Position numbers and translations under genes: made by a program | From: Rubellimicrobium roseum | Lineage (GTDB): Bacteria; Pseudomonadota; Alphaproteobacteria; Rhodobacterales; Rhodobacteraceae | Length of the DNA: 64,000 nucleotides | Direction of reading: 5' to 3' | Assembly (NCBI RefSeq): GCF_006152145.1 | Contig: NZ_VDFV01000001.1 | Coordinates: 124,001-188,000 of the forward strand | Part shown: piece by piece, positions 33,559-43,605 of the stretch | Numbering within the stretch: position 1 is the first letter of the stretch | How the letters are laid out: every line of letters begins with the position of its first letter | The notes under the pieces: model-generated | What the model was told of the DNA's origin: nothing | What the model saw: only the letters and a program-made list of their open reading frames with translations | Databases searched by the model: none

Positions 33559-34098
33559 TCAGGCCAGCATCGTCCGGGTCCGCTGCAGCAGCGCCTCGAT
33601 CCCCGGGTCCTGGATCCCGAGGTCGGCCAGCCGCTCGGCGGTGCTGGTCAGGTAATCGATATTGGGCCCGCGCAGGCCCCGCGCCCCGGCGATGGTCCGC
33701 GCCTGCGTGTCCAGGTCGACGCAGGCATACTGACGATGATCCCGCCGGACGACATAGGTCACCGTCGTGACCTTCCGCCCGTCCCGCAGGACCACCGGCA
33801 GCCAGCGCTCCTGATAGGCATCCGACACCAGCTCGCGCGAGCGAAGGCCCTCCAGCACCTCCTCGCGGCGGCCGGCGCTTACCCGCAGCGCCAGCCCCTC
33901 GCAGGCGGCACCCCCGTCCTCGTCGAGCGCAAGCACCAGGCCCGGCGCCGCCTCGGTCCCGCGATAGTGCAGCGACCACATGCAGAAGCCGCGCCGCCAG
34001 CCCTCCAGACGGGCGCGAACCGCCTCCTCGGCCTCGAAGCCGGGGCTCCAGAGCAGCGATCCATAGGCAAAGACCCAAAGGTCCGAAGAATCCGTCAC
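33559..34098 (-). CDS. Gamma-glutamylcyclotransferase, ChaC-like
   Basis: A 179-residue protein starting at GTG 34098, with GGGAGA 7 nt upstream; the longer open frame overlaps the divergent DUF2125 gene. The substrate-binding motif FAYGSLLW is at the N-terminus, and GLRGPNIDYL is in the C-terminal part, both typical of the ChaC branch that cleaves glutathione to 5-oxoproline and Cys-Gly. Cytoplasmic. Substrate is inferred from the family. Confidence 0.87.
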   Translation of the reverse strand: MTDSSDLWVFAYGSLLWSPGFEAEEAVRARLEGWRRGFCMWSLHYRGTEAAPGLVLALDEDGGAACEGLALRVSAGRREEVLEGLRSRELVSDAYQERWLPVVLRDGRKVTTVTYVVRRDHRQYACVDLDTQARTIAGARGLRGPNIDYLTSTAERLADLGIQDPGIEALLQRTRTMLA

Positions 34099-34154
34099 GA
34101 GGCTGTCTCCCTTGCTCGTCTCGTCTATAGATCGTCCGGCAGGAGGATCACGGG

Positions 34155-35093
34155 ATGCGCGTTCTCTTTTTCGTGGTGGCGGCTCTGGCGGCGCTCTATG
34201 GCGGCTACTGGTTCGTGGGCTCGTGGCAGGTCGAGACGCGGGCCCAGGCGGCACTCGCGGATCTCGCGGCCCATGGCTGGGAGGTGGACTACGCCGACCT
34301 GTCCACCCGTGGCTTCCCGTCCCGCTTCGACACCACGGTGACGGATCTCCGGCTCGCCTCGCCCGACGGACGGGTCGAATGGGAGACGCCCTTCGTCCAG
34401 GTCTTCGCGCTGGCCTACCGGCCCAATCAGGTGATCGCCGTCTGGCCGCCCGAGCAGGTGGTGACGGTGCTGGGCCAGCCGCTCACCGTGACATCCGAGG
34501 GCCTGAGGGCCAGCGGGACGGCTCGGCTTTCGACCGACCTACCGCTCGACCATGCGGCGCTCGAAAGCGGGCCTCTCGCCGTCACCTCCGAGCAGGGCTG
34601 GAGCCTGTCGCTCGACCGGCTCCTGGCCGCCATCCGCGAGGCCGGGCCGGCCACCTACGACGTCTATTTCGAAGGCGCGAATCTCGGCTCCCCCCTGACC
34701 GCAGCCGGGCTCGACGTCCTGCGGCTTGACGGACAGGTGGCGCTAGGGGCGCCGCTCGACCGCCGGCTCGACGACCGTCCCGAGGTGCTGGCGCTGTCCC
34801 TGCGCGAGGCGCGGCTCGGGCGCGGCACCGTGGCGCTGCGGGCTCAAGGAGACCTCGTCCCGGACGCCGAAGGCTTCCTGGCCGGCGATCTGCGCCTGTC
34901 CGTCGAGAACTGGCGCGGCCTCCTCGACCTCCTGGCCGAGGCTGGGCTCCTGCCTTTCGAGCGACGGGCCTTCGTGGAGCCCGCGCTGGAGCAACTCGCT
35001 CAGGGTTCCGACGACCTCGACATTCCGCTGACCTTCGCCGACGGGCAGGTCGAGGCGCTGGGCCTCGCCCTTTTCGAGGCGCCCCGGCTCTAG
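34155..35093 (+). CDS. DUF2125 family exported protein
   Basis: A 312-residue protein with an N-terminal membrane anchor or signal (VLFFVVAALAALYGGYWF), then a beta-rich periplasmic body. FPSRFDTTVTDLRL near residue 55 is typical of DUF2125, an alphaproteobacterial family that may have an AsmA-like fold. Function unknown. AGGAGGATCACGGG precedes the ATG. It ends tail-to-tail with the extensin gene, sharing 4 nt. Confidence 0.85.
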   Translation: MRVLFFVVAALAALYGGYWFVGSWQVETRAQAALADLAAHGWEVDYADLSTRGFPSRFDTTVTDLRLASPDGRVEWETPFVQVFALAYRPNQVIAVWPPEQVVTVLGQPLTVTSEGLRASGTARLSTDLPLDHAALESGPLAVTSEQGWSLSLDRLLAAIREAGPATYDVYFEGANLGSPLTAAGLDVLRLDGQVALGAPLDRRLDDRPEVLALSLREARLGRGTVALRAQGDLVPDAEGFLAGDLRLSVENWRGLLDLLAEAGLLPFERRAFVEPALEQLAQGSDDLDIPLTFADGQVEALGLALFEAPRL

Positions 35094-36268
35094 CGGCAGT
35101 AGGGCCCGCGCCCGCGGGTGGTGTCGTAGTGCAGGTGATCCTCGTGGAACCCGTCCGAGCCGGGCCCGAGGGTGGTGCTGAAGATGCCGCAGGCAGCGTC
35201 GTGCATCTCCCGCAGGGCCGGGTCGGGCCAGTCCCCGGCGACGCTCAGGCGGGAGCCGTCCCGAAGGATCACCGCGCCGATATCGACGGCGCGGCCGCGC
35301 CCGTGCTCGGACAGGCGGGCGCCAGCCTGGTTGTTGCGGGGCCGGCAGGAATAGCTGCCCATGATCTCGAAGCCTTCAAGGCCCCCGCCCCGGCTGCCCA
35401 CGGCCGGCCGCGCGCCCTCGACGATCCATTCCAGAAGCGCCTCGGCGGTGACGCAGTCCATGGTCGCGGGCGTCGAGAGCGTCACGCCATCGACCGACCG
35501 CACCAGCACCGGCTCCTCGACGCCGCAGCCCCCGCCGCCGCGGATGGCGGCGATCACCTCGCCCTGCAGGCGCGGATCGCCGCAGACCTGCCCGAGCGCC
35601 AGCGCCCGCGCCGCCGCCTCGGCCCGTTCGACGATGCCCTCGGGCCGCAGGCTGGGAAGCAGCGACCGGGCCACGGCCAGCGGCGAATACTCGGGCCCCA
35701 GCGGCAGCACCTCGGGCCCCACAGGCGGCGCATAGGCGGGCGGCGCATCGGGTTCGGGAGGCAGCAGCGGCCGGGGGTCCAGGGGCGGCTCGGGCCGGGC
35801 GCGCGGGCGTCCGGCTCCGGGACGCTCGGCCCGGCGCGGCTCGGGCAGCGGGCGAACGGGCGGAGCCTCGCCCTCGAAGCCGAACTGGACGGGCACTGGC
35901 GGCAGCTCGGTCATCAGTTCCTCGGCCCGGACCTCGTTGCGCGGCCCGTCGAGCACAGCGGGCGGCGGCTCGGTCTCGATGAGCGGCGGCTGGCGCGGAA
36001 CCGTCGGACGGACATCCTCCGCAGGCTCGGGCACCGGCCGGGTCCGGTCGGGAACCTCCAGTTCCGGCGGGGCGGCGAGCGCGGCCGGCGAGCTGTCGGG
36101 ACGGGTCTCCACGACCGGACGACCATCCTCGCCAGAGCGCGCTTCCGGGCGGGCGGGCGGCTCCGCCACCGCGCGGGCTTCGGGACGCCGGGCGCTCTCC
36201 GGCGCCTCCGCCACCACCGCGCCGGCCCCGACGAGCAGGGCCAGGAGCGGCGGCAGGAGCGCCCTCAC
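35090..36268 (-). CDS. Extensin-family protein with Pro-rich linker
   Basis: A 392-residue protein starting at GTG 36268, which overlaps the stop of the dehydrogenase gene by 4 nt. It has a signal peptide (LLPPLLALLVGAGAVVA), a Pro/Glu/Arg-rich disordered region to about residue 220, then an Extensin_C domain. That domain has paired cysteines (CGVEEPV, MDCVTAEALLEW, YSCRPRNN, ACGIF, PYCR), the GRAVDIGA motif and HEDHLHYDT, which resemble a D,D-peptidase-like metal site. It probably acts on the cell wall; activity is not established. Confidence 0.85.
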   Translation of the reverse strand: MRALLPPLLALLVGAGAVVAEAPESARRPEARAVAEPPARPEARSGEDGRPVVETRPDSSPAALAAPPELEVPDRTRPVPEPAEDVRPTVPRQPPLIETEPPPAVLDGPRNEVRAEELMTELPPVPVQFGFEGEAPPVRPLPEPRRAERPGAGRPRARPEPPLDPRPLLPPEPDAPPAYAPPVGPEVLPLGPEYSPLAVARSLLPSLRPEGIVERAEAAARALALGQVCGDPRLQGEVIAAIRGGGGCGVEEPVLVRSVDGVTLSTPATMDCVTAEALLEWIVEGARPAVGSRGGGLEGFEIMGSYSCRPRNNQAGARLSEHGRGRAVDIGAVILRDGSRLSVAGDWPDPALREMHDAACGIFSTTLGPGSDGFHEDHLHYDTTRGRGPYCR

Positions 36269-37179
36269 GCGACCGGCCCCGGCACGCGGCCGAAGTCGGG
36301 GGCGGCCGTGTCCTGCCCGGCCTCGACGATCCCCCGCCGGATGGCGCGGGTGCGGGTGAAGTAGTCGAAGAGGTGCTGCCCGTCCCCCATGCGGATCGCC
36401 CGCTGGAGCACGAACAGCTCCTCGGCGAAACGGCCCAGGATGTCGAGCGTGGCGTCGCGGTTCGTCAGGAACACGTCGCGCCACATCGTGGGGTCCGAGG
36501 CCGCGATCCGCGTGAAGTCCCGGAAGCCCGAGGCCGAATACTTGATGACCTCGCTGTCGGTCACGTTCTCCAGATGGTCCGCGACCCCCACCATCGTGTA
36601 GGCGATGAGGTGCGGCGTGTGGCTCACGACGGCCAGCACCTGGTCGTGGTGGTCGGCGTCCATCTCGTCGACATTCGCGCCCATCCCGCGCCACAGGTCG
36701 CCCAGCCGGTCCGCCGCCGCCCGGTCCGCGCCGTTCGGCACGACGATGCACCAGCGGTTATCGAAGAGCGTGGCGAAGCCCGAGCGCGGCCCCGAATACT
36801 CGGTCCCGGCCAGCGGGTGGGCGGGGACGAAGTGGACCCCCGCGGGGATGTGGGGCTCCACGGCCTCGATCACGGCACGCTTGACCGAGCCCACGTCGCT
36901 GACCGTCGCTCCGGGCTTCAGCACCGGCGCGATCTCGGCAGCCACCACCCCCATCGCGCCCACGGGCACGCAGAGCACCACGAGATCCGCGCCCTCGGCC
37001 GCTTCGCGGGCGCTGTCGACCACGCGATCGCAAAGGCCGATCTCGCGCGCCACGTCCCGCGTGGCGGCGGTCCGGGCATAGCCCACGATCTCGCCCGCCA
37101 AGCCTCCCCGGCGCATGGCATGGGCCATGGAGGAGGCGATCAGCCCCAGGCCGATGAGCGCGACGCGTCCGTAGATCAC
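36265..37179 (-). CDS. tyrA: Prephenate/arogenate dehydrogenase family protein
   Basis: A 304-residue enzyme starting at GTG 37179, overlapping the hisC stop (GTGA). The NAD(P) motif is [14 protein letters not shown], slightly off GxGxxG since it reads [19 protein letters not shown] and [12 protein letters not shown] hold the catalytic histidines. It oxidises arogenate or prephenate toward tyrosine. With hisC upstream, an aromatic aminotransferase role for that enzyme is plausible, giving the tyrosine route in one operon. Confidence 0.93.
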   Translation of the reverse strand: MIYGRVALIGLGLIASSMAHAMRRGGLAGEIVGYARTAATRDVAREIGLCDRVVDSAREAAEGADLVVLCVPVGAMGVVAAEIAPVLKPGATVSDVGSVKRAVIEAVEPHIPAGVHFVPAHPLAGTEYSGPRSGFATLFDNRWCIVVPNGADRAAADRLGDLWRGMGANVDEMDADHHDQVLAVVSHTPHLIAYTMVGVADHLENVTDSEVIKYSASGFRDFTRIAASDPTMWRDVFLTNRDATLDILGRFAEELFVLQRAIRMGDGQHLFDYFTRTRAIRRGIVEAGQDTAAPDFGRVPGPVA

Positions 37180-38258
37180 CGCAGGCCCTTGAACTGTCCG
37201 ATGGCGTGGGCGACGCGGCGGCACGAGGCCTCGTCCCCCACGGTGATGCGCAGGCAATGGGGCAGCTTGTAGCCCGCCACACGGCGCACAATGATGCCCT
37301 CCCCCCGCAGATGCTCGTCGCAGGCGTTGGCCTCGGCCGGATCGGCGAAGCGGGCCAGGATGAAGTTCGCCGTCGAGACGTCCGAGGGCACGCCCATCTC
37401 GGCCAGCACGCGCGCCAGCCAGTCCCGCCACCGGGCGTTCTCGGCCCGGCATCGCGCGACCCAGGCCCGGTCCCGAACGGCGGCCTCGGCCGCCAGGAGC
37501 GCGGCGGTGGACAGGTTGAACGGCCCCCGGATGCGGTTGAGCACGTCGATAATCGGTTGTGGCCCGTAGCCCCAGCCGATCCGCAGGCCCCCGAGGCCGT
37601 AGATCTTGGAGAAGGTGCGCGTCATCACCACGTTGTCGCGCTCCGCGATGAGCGCCGCGCCCGCGTCATAGCCCTCGACATATTCCGCATAGGCGCCGTC
37701 CAGCACGAGGATGGCCTGCTCCGGCAGGCCCTCGGCCAGCCGGCGCAGCTCCGATCCGCCGATCATCGTGCCGGTCGGATTGTTGGGGTTGGCGATGAAG
37801 ACGAGCTTCGTCCTCTCGGTGCAGGCGGCCAGGATCGCGTCCACGTCCGTGGTCCGCTCGCGCTCGGGCACCTCGACGGGCGTCGCGCCCACCGCCAGCG
37901 CCGAGATGCGGTACATGGAGAAGCCGTGCTCGGTGTGGATGACCTCGTCGCCCGGGCCGGCATAGGCCTGGCATAGAAAGGTGATGATCTCGTCCGAGCC
38001 CACGCCGCAGATGATCCGCCGGGGGTCGAGCCCCCAGACCTCGCCGATGGCCCGGCGCAGGGCGGCATGGTCGGTGTTGGGATAACGGTGGAGGTCGCGG
38101 GCGGCGCGCCCGAAGGCCTCGCGCGCGGGCTCGGGGGCGCCCAGCGGGTTCTCGTTCGATGACAGCTTCAGGACGTTCGCCTTGCCCTCCAGATGCGACA
38201 CCCCCGCCTCGTAGAGCGCGATGTCCATGATGCCTGGCTGGGGTGCGATGCGGGTCAC
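37176..38258 (-). CDS. hisC: Histidinol-phosphate aminotransferase
   Basis: A 360-residue fold-type I PLP aminotransferase starting at GTG 38258 (AGGAGG 7 nt upstream). Motifs are [20 protein letters not shown], the PLP lysine in [16 protein letters not shown], and the C-terminal LRITVG. It transaminates imidazole acetol phosphate in histidine synthesis. In Rhodobacterales this gene often sits beside the tyrosine dehydrogenase, and the enzyme may also use aromatic substrates. First gene of hisC-tyrA-extensin. Confidence 0.95.
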   Translation of the reverse strand: MTRIAPQPGIMDIALYEAGVSHLEGKANVLKLSSNENPLGAPEPAREAFGRAARDLHRYPNTDHAALRRAIGEVWGLDPRRIICGVGSDEIITFLCQAYAGPGDEVIHTEHGFSMYRISALAVGATPVEVPERERTTDVDAILAACTERTKLVFIANPNNPTGTMIGGSELRRLAEGLPEQAILVLDGAYAEYVEGYDAGAALIAERDNVVMTRTFSKIYGLGGLRIGWGYGPQPIIDVLNRIRGPFNLSTAALLAAEAAVRDRAWVARCRAENARWRDWLARVLAEMGVPSDVSTANFILARFADPAEANACDEHLRGEGIIVRRVAGYKLPHCLRITVGDEASCRRVAHAIGQFKGLR

Positions 38259-38313
38259 GTCGGGGCCTCCTGTCGGGCGCCCTTCTAGCGGCGCGCGACC
38301 GGGGTTTCCACCG

Positions 38314-38916
38314 TCATTTCGCCGCCTCGCCCACCAGCGCCGACAGCCGCTCGGGGTCGTATTCCGAAGGCAGCACTCGGGCGTGCCCGTCCCTGAGCAC
38401 CGCCAAGGTCGGGAAGCTCTGGAGCCCGATGCGTCGCCCCTGCTCCCACACGGCCTCCCAGAGCCGCGGATCGTGGAGGTCGGGCAGCTCAGGCCCGAGC
38501 CCCACCGCCGCGAGGAGCGGGGCATAGGTCTCGGTGCGGTTCAGGTCCTGACCGCCACCGTGGTGGGCCTCGATCACGCTGTGGGCGAACTCCATCGCCT
38601 TGTCGGGCTTCATCCCGGCCACATGCGCGATGGCGACCGAAGGCGGACCGGAGTTGCCCTCGACGCCCGGCGTGGTGATGAGCCGGAAGAAGGCCTCGGA
38701 AGGCTCTCGACCCGTCACCTCCTTGAGCCGCCTAGAGGCGCGCCGGATGTAGCCCTCCATCTCGGCGTAGGGGCCGACCCGGTCGTCGGTGACAAGGCCC
38801 GCCATCACCAGTCGGATCGGCAGTTCGGGATGTTCCTCCGCCACGCGCCGCATCGCCGGGACGATGCCGTAGCACCAGCCGCAGAGCGGGTCGAAGCCGT
38901 AGATGAGTTCCGCCAT
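38314..38916 (-). CDS. DsbA-family thioredoxin-fold protein (FrnE-like)
   Basis: A 200-residue cytoplasmic protein without signal peptide. The N-terminal redox motif is DPLCGWCYG (CxxC near residue 12), and [10 protein letters not shown] holds the cis-Pro loop. It resembles FrnE-like or 2-hydroxychromene isomerase-related DsbA proteins. It is 3 nt after the NAD(P)-binding protein gene, so both are likely co-transcribed; the shared pathway is unknown. Confidence 0.85.
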   Translation of the reverse strand: MAELIYGFDPLCGWCYGIVPAMRRVAEEHPELPIRLVMAGLVTDDRVGPYAEMEGYIRRASRRLKEVTGREPSEAFFRLITTPGVEGNSGPPSVAIAHVAGMKPDKAMEFAHSVIEAHHGGGQDLNRTETYAPLLAAVGLGPELPDLHDPRLWEAVWEQGRRIGLQSFPTLAVLRDGHARVLPSEYDPERLSALVGEAAK

Positions 38917-38919
38917 GTC

Positions 38920-39516
38920 TCAGCCCCCCAGGAAAGGCGCGCGGCCCACCATCATGTCCTCGGTCAGCGCCCGGACGGCGATGGCGGCGAAATCGCCGCG
39001 GCGCAGGCGCAGCCCCGGCACCCGCTCGTCCGAGATCTCCACGTCCCCCGTCGCCGGACCGTCCACGAGGTAGGGCGCGCGCAGCATGGTCCAGCGCAGC
39101 CCCGACCCCATCAGGATCGCGAGCTCCTCCTGCCGGTCGGTGACGGCCGCCCCGCCCACGAGGCGCGCGACGACCGTGGCGAGGCGGTCGATCGGGCCCT
39201 TGCGGTCCCGTGGATGATTGATCGCCGCCCCGCCCAAGCTCACGTAGCGCAGCCCGGTCCGCCCCAGGAGCGCGCGGGCCAGCGACGAACAGGCCGGATT
39301 GCCCGGTCGGCTGGCCATGGCATTGATCACCGCGTCCGAGCCTTCCAGGGCCCGGGCGATGCCGGTGCCGGCCACGGGGTCCGCTGCGACCGCGCGCGTG
39401 CCCCCGACCGCCTCGCCCCGCCGGCTCGCGGCCACCACGGTGTGGCCGGCCCGCAGGAGTTCCTCGACCACAAGCCGCCCGGTGCGACCCCGGGCTCCGA
39501 ACACGCTGACCTGCAT
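38920..39516 (-). CDS. NAD(P)-binding oxidoreductase (NmrA/SDR-like)
   Basis: A 198-residue Rossmann protein with N-terminal VFGARGRTGRLVVEELL (GxxGxxG). SDAVINAMAS and LRWTMLRAPYLVDG match short atypical SDR proteins such as NmrA-like flavin or NADP sensors and reductases. Substrate unknown. It is the first gene of a two-gene unit with the DsbA-like protein. Confidence 0.83.
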   Translation of the reverse strand: MQVSVFGARGRTGRLVVEELLRAGHTVVAASRRGEAVGGTRAVAADPVAGTGIARALEGSDAVINAMASRPGNPACSSLARALLGRTGLRYVSLGGAAINHPRDRKGPIDRLATVVARLVGGAAVTDRQEELAILMGSGLRWTMLRAPYLVDGPATGDVEISDERVPGLRLRRGDFAAIAVRALTEDMMVGRAPFLGG

Positions 39517-39723
39517 CCCGACTCCCTCTCCCGCTCTCGGCAGATGGCAACGCTGTCGCGCCTCGGCAAGGGCGTCCTCCGTTGCACGCCGCGCGTCCGC
39601 CCTCGGAAAGGCCGCCCTGTCCGCCCGGCCATGCCGCGCTAGGTGCTCATCGCTGGGGCTTCACACGGCCGGGCCTCCGAATGGCTCGACCTTTGCGCCC
39701 ATGGCGCGCACCGGAGGATCACT

Positions 39724-40899
39724 ATGCCTTTCCGCTTTTCCTTCTCGTCCAATTCGCTGGCCGAGCCGACCTACCTGACCCAAGGCAACTTCAACACCGG
39801 GGCAGGCGCAGGGGTCGACAACTCGTCCTTCTACTCGGCGGCGGCCCTCAATCAGAAGATCGAGGCGAGAGGAGACATCGACGTCTTCGCCATGACCCTC
39901 ACGGCCGGACGCCGCTACTACTTCGACGCGGACGACATCACAAACGGTAACGACGTCAATCTGGAGGTCGACCTGATCGACAGCGCGGGACGGCGGGTGG
40001 CCTCCAGCGACCCAGCCACCGCCGGAGCGGACCCCAACTTCAGCTTCGTGGCCGCCTCGACAGGCGTCTTCTTCGTGGCCGTCCATCAGTCCGCGACCGA
40101 CTACGTCAACGGTGGCTTCCGGTTCATCGGCCAGTCCGCGGATCTGGGCGATTACGCCTTCAACGTCTCGACTTCCTTCCAGCCCGAGCAGTTCATCCTG
40201 TCGGGCGCCCGGGACGAGCGGACGTTCAACGACCTCGCGCAGCGGGTCCTGGCTTTGGGCGGCAACGACGAGATCAACGGCAGGGGCGGCAACGACGTCC
40301 TGGTCGGGGGGTCGGGCAATGACCAGCTGAGGGGCGGATCCGGCGGAGACGAGCTTGTGGGCGGCAGCGGCAACGACCGGCTCCGGGGCGAGACCGGCGA
40401 GGACGCCCTGGTGGGCGGGATCGGCAATGACCTTCTCTATGGCGGGGCCGACGGGGACGACCTCCAGGGCGGCGGCGGAAGCGACCTTCTTCTCGGTGAG
40501 CGTGGCGCTGACACGATTTGGGGCGGCAGCGGGGCCGACGACCTCTATGGCGGCGACGGAAGCGATCTCCTGCGCGGCGGCCTCGGGCTCGACCTGCTCT
40601 ATGGCGGGGGCGGCGCCGACACGTTCCATTTCCTGCCGGGCGAAGCCCCGGCCAGCGATCGCTCCATTCAGGACCGCATCGAGGACTTCTCCGAACTCGA
40701 CGTCATCGACTTCGGCGACCTGATCCTGGGTCAGCTCGGCTTCGGCGGCAGCGGCCGGAATACGGTGCGGGTCGTCGAGCTGACCAGCGGCTACTTCGAC
40801 GTGCGCGTGAACCTCGACGGCGACTCGGCCAGCGAGCTGGAGATCCTTGTCGACACGATCGGCGGCTTCCGTCCCGACCGCTCGGACTTCATTCTCTGA
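39724..40899 (+). CDS. RTX calcium-binding protein with PPC-like domain, type I secretion substrate
   Basis: A 391-residue protein started at ATG 39724 (GGAGG 7 nt upstream). Residues about 48-150 resemble a bacterial pre-peptidase C-terminal (PPC) beta-domain (GDIDVFAMTLTAGRRYYFDA). About 178-310 contain roughly a dozen RTX nonapeptides such as GGSGNDRLRG that bind calcium. The C-terminal ~80 residues form the usual RTX end, closing with a hydrophobic DFIL, as expected for a type I secretion signal. No catalytic domain is seen, so it may be an adhesin-like or surface protein. No secretion genes are adjacent. Confidence 0.88.
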   Translation: MPFRFSFSSNSLAEPTYLTQGNFNTGAGAGVDNSSFYSAAALNQKIEARGDIDVFAMTLTAGRRYYFDADDITNGNDVNLEVDLIDSAGRRVASSDPATAGADPNFSFVAASTGVFFVAVHQSATDYVNGGFRFIGQSADLGDYAFNVSTSFQPEQFILSGARDERTFNDLAQRVLALGGNDEINGRGGNDVLVGGSGNDQLRGGSGGDELVGGSGNDRLRGETGEDALVGGIGNDLLYGGADGDDLQGGGGSDLLLGERGADTIWGGSGADDLYGGDGSDLLRGGLGLDLLYGGGGADTFHFLPGEAPASDRSIQDRIEDFSELDVIDFGDLILGQLGFGGSGRNTVRVVELTSGYFDVRVNLDGDSASELEILVDTIGGFRPDRSDFIL

Positions 40900-40901
40900 G
40901 C

Positions 40902-40921
40902 GCGGCCGGGCGCCCGGCCGC
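40902..40921 (+). terminator. Palindromic hairpin after the RTX gene
   Basis: GCGGCCGG-GCGC-CCGGCCGC is a perfect 20-bp palindrome 2 nt after the stop. There is no T-run, so terminator activity is likely but not certain. Confidence 0.5.
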
Positions 40922-40993
40922 TCCGGGCGCCGTCCCCAGCCGGTTCGGGGAACGCGACGGCCCGTCCGCGCCTTCTTCCCGCGGGAGGCGCGC

Positions 40994-41263
40994 ATGGACG
41001 ACAGGCTGATCCGACAGGCGATCCGGGACCGGCGGGTGATCGAGTTCCGCTACCACGGCGAGCACCGGACCGTGGAGCCCTACCGGCTGGGGCTCGACGG
41101 CGGGCGGCTCCGGCTCATGGGCTGGCAGTCGCGCAAGGGCTGGCGCAGTTTCCATGTCGAGGACATGGATGAGTTGGCCCTGACCGAGCGGACCTTTCTC
41201 GACCCGCGCCAGGGTTATGTCCGCGGCGATCCTCGCATGGACCGCATCCTGGCCGAGGTCTAG
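40994..41263 (+). CDS. Stand-alone WYL-like domain protein
   Basis: An 89-residue protein started at ATG 40994 with GGGAGG upstream. The sequence follows the WYL pattern: IRDRRVIEFRYHG, RTVEPYRLGLDGG, RLRLMGWQSRKGWRSFHVEDM. There is no DNA-binding HTH, unlike most WYL regulators. WYL domains bind nucleic acid or small ligands. It may be a minimal sensor or a truncated regulator. It is convergent with the homospermidine synthase gene, overlapping by 4 nt. Confidence 0.7.
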   Translation: MDDRLIRQAIRDRRVIEFRYHGEHRTVEPYRLGLDGGRLRLMGWQSRKGWRSFHVEDMDELALTERTFLDPRQGYVRGDPRMDRILAEV

Positions 41264-42717
41264 GTCGCCAGCACGTTGAGGAAGGCCCAGGGCTCCTTCA
41301 AGTCGTGCTCCTCGGGAAAGAGATCCCATCGCGTGGCGAGCGGCGTCCAGTCGGTGTAATGCGCCTCGACCGGGCCCAGATAGGGCCTCTGGATCTCCAG
41401 GCAGCGCGCATGGTCCATCTCGTCGGTCTCGACGATGCCGGCCAGGGGGTTCTCCAAGGCCCAGACCATGCCCGCAATGATGGCCGAGGCGACCTGCAGG
41501 CCGGTCGCGTTCTGGAGCGGCGCGAGTCGGCGGGCCTCTTCGTTCGACAGGCGCGAGCCGTACCAGAGCGCGTTCCGCTCGTGCCCGAACAGCAGCACGC
41601 CCAGTTCGTCGCCGCCCTCGGTGATCTCGTCGGCCGTCAGGATCTCCTGCCGCGCCTGCTTGCGGCCGCCCCCGAACATCTCGTGAAGCGACAGGATAGC
41701 CTCGTCGCAGGGGTGATAGGCGTAGTGGCAGGTCGGACGAAACTCGGGAGACCCAGGGTCGCCCACGGTGTAGTAGTCGCTGATCGAGATGGCCTCGTTA
41801 TGGGTGACGAGGAAGCCGAACTGCGGCCCCGGCGTCGGGCACCAGGTGTGGACGCGGGTGATCGCGCCGGGCCGTTCGAGCCAGATCGCCGACCGGCAGC
41901 CCGCCTCGAAGCGGTGGGCGTTCTCGGGAAACCACGGCTCGAAGGTGCCCCAGCCCAGCTCGGCCGGCTGAAAGCCTTCGGCGATGAAGCCCTCGACCGA
42001 CCAGGTGTTGACGAAGGTCCCGCGCGGCTTGGGGCGGGCACGGGCCTGGGTGTCGCGCTCGGCGATGTGGAGCCCCTTGACCCCCAGCGCCTGCATGAGC
42101 CGCGCCCAGCCCTCGCGGGTTGTGGGGTCCGCGACTTGCCGCCCGGTGTCGGCGGCCAGCCGCAGGAGCGCTTCCTTGACGAACCACGACACCATGCCCG
42201 GATTGGCGCCGCAGCAACTTACGGCCGTCGACCCTCCGGGGTGCGCCGCCTTCTCGTCGCGCACGGCCTGCCGGAGCGCATAGTTCGTCCGCGCCGCATT
42301 GTCCTCCGTCTCGAAGTAGAAGCCCGCCCAGGGCTCCACGACGGTGTCGATGTAAAGCACGCCGATCTCGCGGCAGAAGCGCATGACGTCCAGCGAGGCC
42401 ACGTCCACCGACACGTTGACGCAGAAGCCGGGCCCCTGCCCGAAGAGCCCGCCCAGCACCTCGCGATAATTCTCGCGCGTGAGGCCCAGGTTGAGGTGGT
42501 TGATCTGCCGCTGGCGCAGCCAGTTCGCCATGTCGGGATCTGGGTCGATCACCGTGAGCCGGCTGGCATCGTATTCGAAGTGCCGCTCGATCAGGGGCAG
42601 GACCCCCATGCCGATCGAGCCGAAGCCGATGATGACGATGGCGCCCTCGATGCGGGCATGGACGGGGTGGCTCGGGGCGGTGCGTCCGCGGGGGGCTGTC
42701 TGGACCATGACCTCCAT
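41260..42717 (-). CDS. hss: Homospermidine synthase
   Basis: A 485-residue enzyme with the NAD-binding stretch VIIGFGSIGMGVLPLIERHF and the substrate-site region SCCGANPGMVSWFVKEALL typical of bacterial Hss. It joins two putrescines to sym-homospermidine, a major polyamine in alphaproteobacteria. The start is uncertain among ATGs at 42726, 42717 and 42708; none has an ideal ribosome site. The gene follows rpsD but is separated by a terminator. Confidence 0.93.
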   Translation of the reverse strand: MEVMVQTAPRGRTAPSHPVHARIEGAIVIIGFGSIGMGVLPLIERHFEYDASRLTVIDPDPDMANWLRQRQINHLNLGLTRENYREVLGGLFGQGPGFCVNVSVDVASLDVMRFCREIGVLYIDTVVEPWAGFYFETEDNAARTNYALRQAVRDEKAAHPGGSTAVSCCGANPGMVSWFVKEALLRLAADTGRQVADPTTREGWARLMQALGVKGLHIAERDTQARARPKPRGTFVNTWSVEGFIAEGFQPAELGWGTFEPWFPENAHRFEAGCRSAIWLERPGAITRVHTWCPTPGPQFGFLVTHNEAISISDYYTVGDPGSPEFRPTCHYAYHPCDEAILSLHEMFGGGRKQARQEILTADEITEGGDELGVLLFGHERNALWYGSRLSNEEARRLAPLQNATGLQVASAIIAGMVWALENPLAGIVETDEMDHARCLEIQRPYLGPVEAHYTDWTPLATRWDLFPEEHDLKEPWAFLNVLAT

Positions 42718-42748
42718 GTGGATCATGATCACGGATTCGGCAACGAAA

Positions 42749-42779
42749 AGACCCGCCGCGGAGGCTCCGCGACGGGTCT
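42749..42779 (-). terminator. Terminator of rpsD
   Basis: An inverted repeat AGACCCG-n-CGCGG / CCGCG-n-CGGGTCT, with one internal mismatch, ends in TTTT on the minus strand, 27 nt after the rpsD stop. Confidence 0.75.
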
Positions 42780-42805
42780 GGAAATCCGGGCCGAAGAGGC
42801 TGGGA

Positions 42806-43429
42806 TCAGCCGTTCTTGGCGTAGAACTCGACCACGAGGTTCGGCTGCATGATGACCGGATAGGGAACATCGGCCAGACCCGGCTGGCGCACGAAGGTCG
42901 CGGTCAGCTTGCTGTGGTCCACTTCCAGGTAGTCGGGCACGTCCCGCTCGGTCAGCGCGATCGCTTCCTGGATCAGGCCGAGCTGCTTGGACTTCTGGCG
43001 GACCTCGATGACGTCGCCTTCCTTCACGCGGTAGGAGGGGATGTTCACCGACTTGCCATTCACCAGCACGTGGGCGTGGTTCACGAACTGGCGGGCGGCC
43101 CAGATGGTGGGCACGAACTTGGCGCGGTAGACGACGGCGTCGAGGCGGCGCTCGAGGAAGCCCACGAGGTTCTCGCCGGTGTCACCCTTCACGCGGGCGG
43201 CTTCGGCGTAGATGCGCTTGAACTGCTTCTCGGTCAGGTCGCCGTAGTAGCCCTTCAGCTTCTGCTTGGCGCGCAGCTGCGTGCCGAAGTCGGACAGCTT
43301 GTTCTTGCGGCGCTGGCCGTGCTGGCCGGGGCCGTATTCCCGCTTGTTGACGGGCGACTTCGGACGGCCGAAGACGTTCTCGCCCATGCGGCGGTCGAGC
43401 TTGTATTTGGCAGCGGTGCGCTTCGTCAC
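42806..43429 (-). CDS. rpsD: 30S ribosomal protein S4
   Basis: A 207-residue S4 protein of standard length, starting at GTG 43429 with AAGGAGAT upstream. The N-terminal part ([16 protein letters not shown]) and the S4 RNA-binding domain ([34 protein letters not shown]) are clear. It nucleates 30S assembly on 16S rRNA. Here it is a single-gene unit, away from the main ribosomal operons, as in many alphaproteobacteria. Confidence 0.98.
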   Translation of the reverse strand: MTKRTAAKYKLDRRMGENVFGRPKSPVNKREYGPGQHGQRRKNKLSDFGTQLRAKQKLKGYYGDLTEKQFKRIYAEAARVKGDTGENLVGFLERRLDAVVYRAKFVPTIWAARQFVNHAHVLVNGKSVNIPSYRVKEGDVIEVRQKSKQLGLIQEAIALTERDVPDYLEVDHSKLTATFVRQPGLADVPYPVIMQPNLVVEFYAKNG

Positions 43430-43605
43430 GGCTGATCTCCTTCATGGGGCCCCCGAAGAATTCGGAGCGGGCCGGGGTTGAAGGGCGTTGTCCTTTCCCT
43501 TGCGGGCGACAGGCATCCCCTTGCGGGGGCCACCAACACCAGGCGCGCCTCATGACCGCTCGGCCGGGGGTTGTCAAGCCTGCCCCGCCCCCCGATGCTG
43601 GCCCG

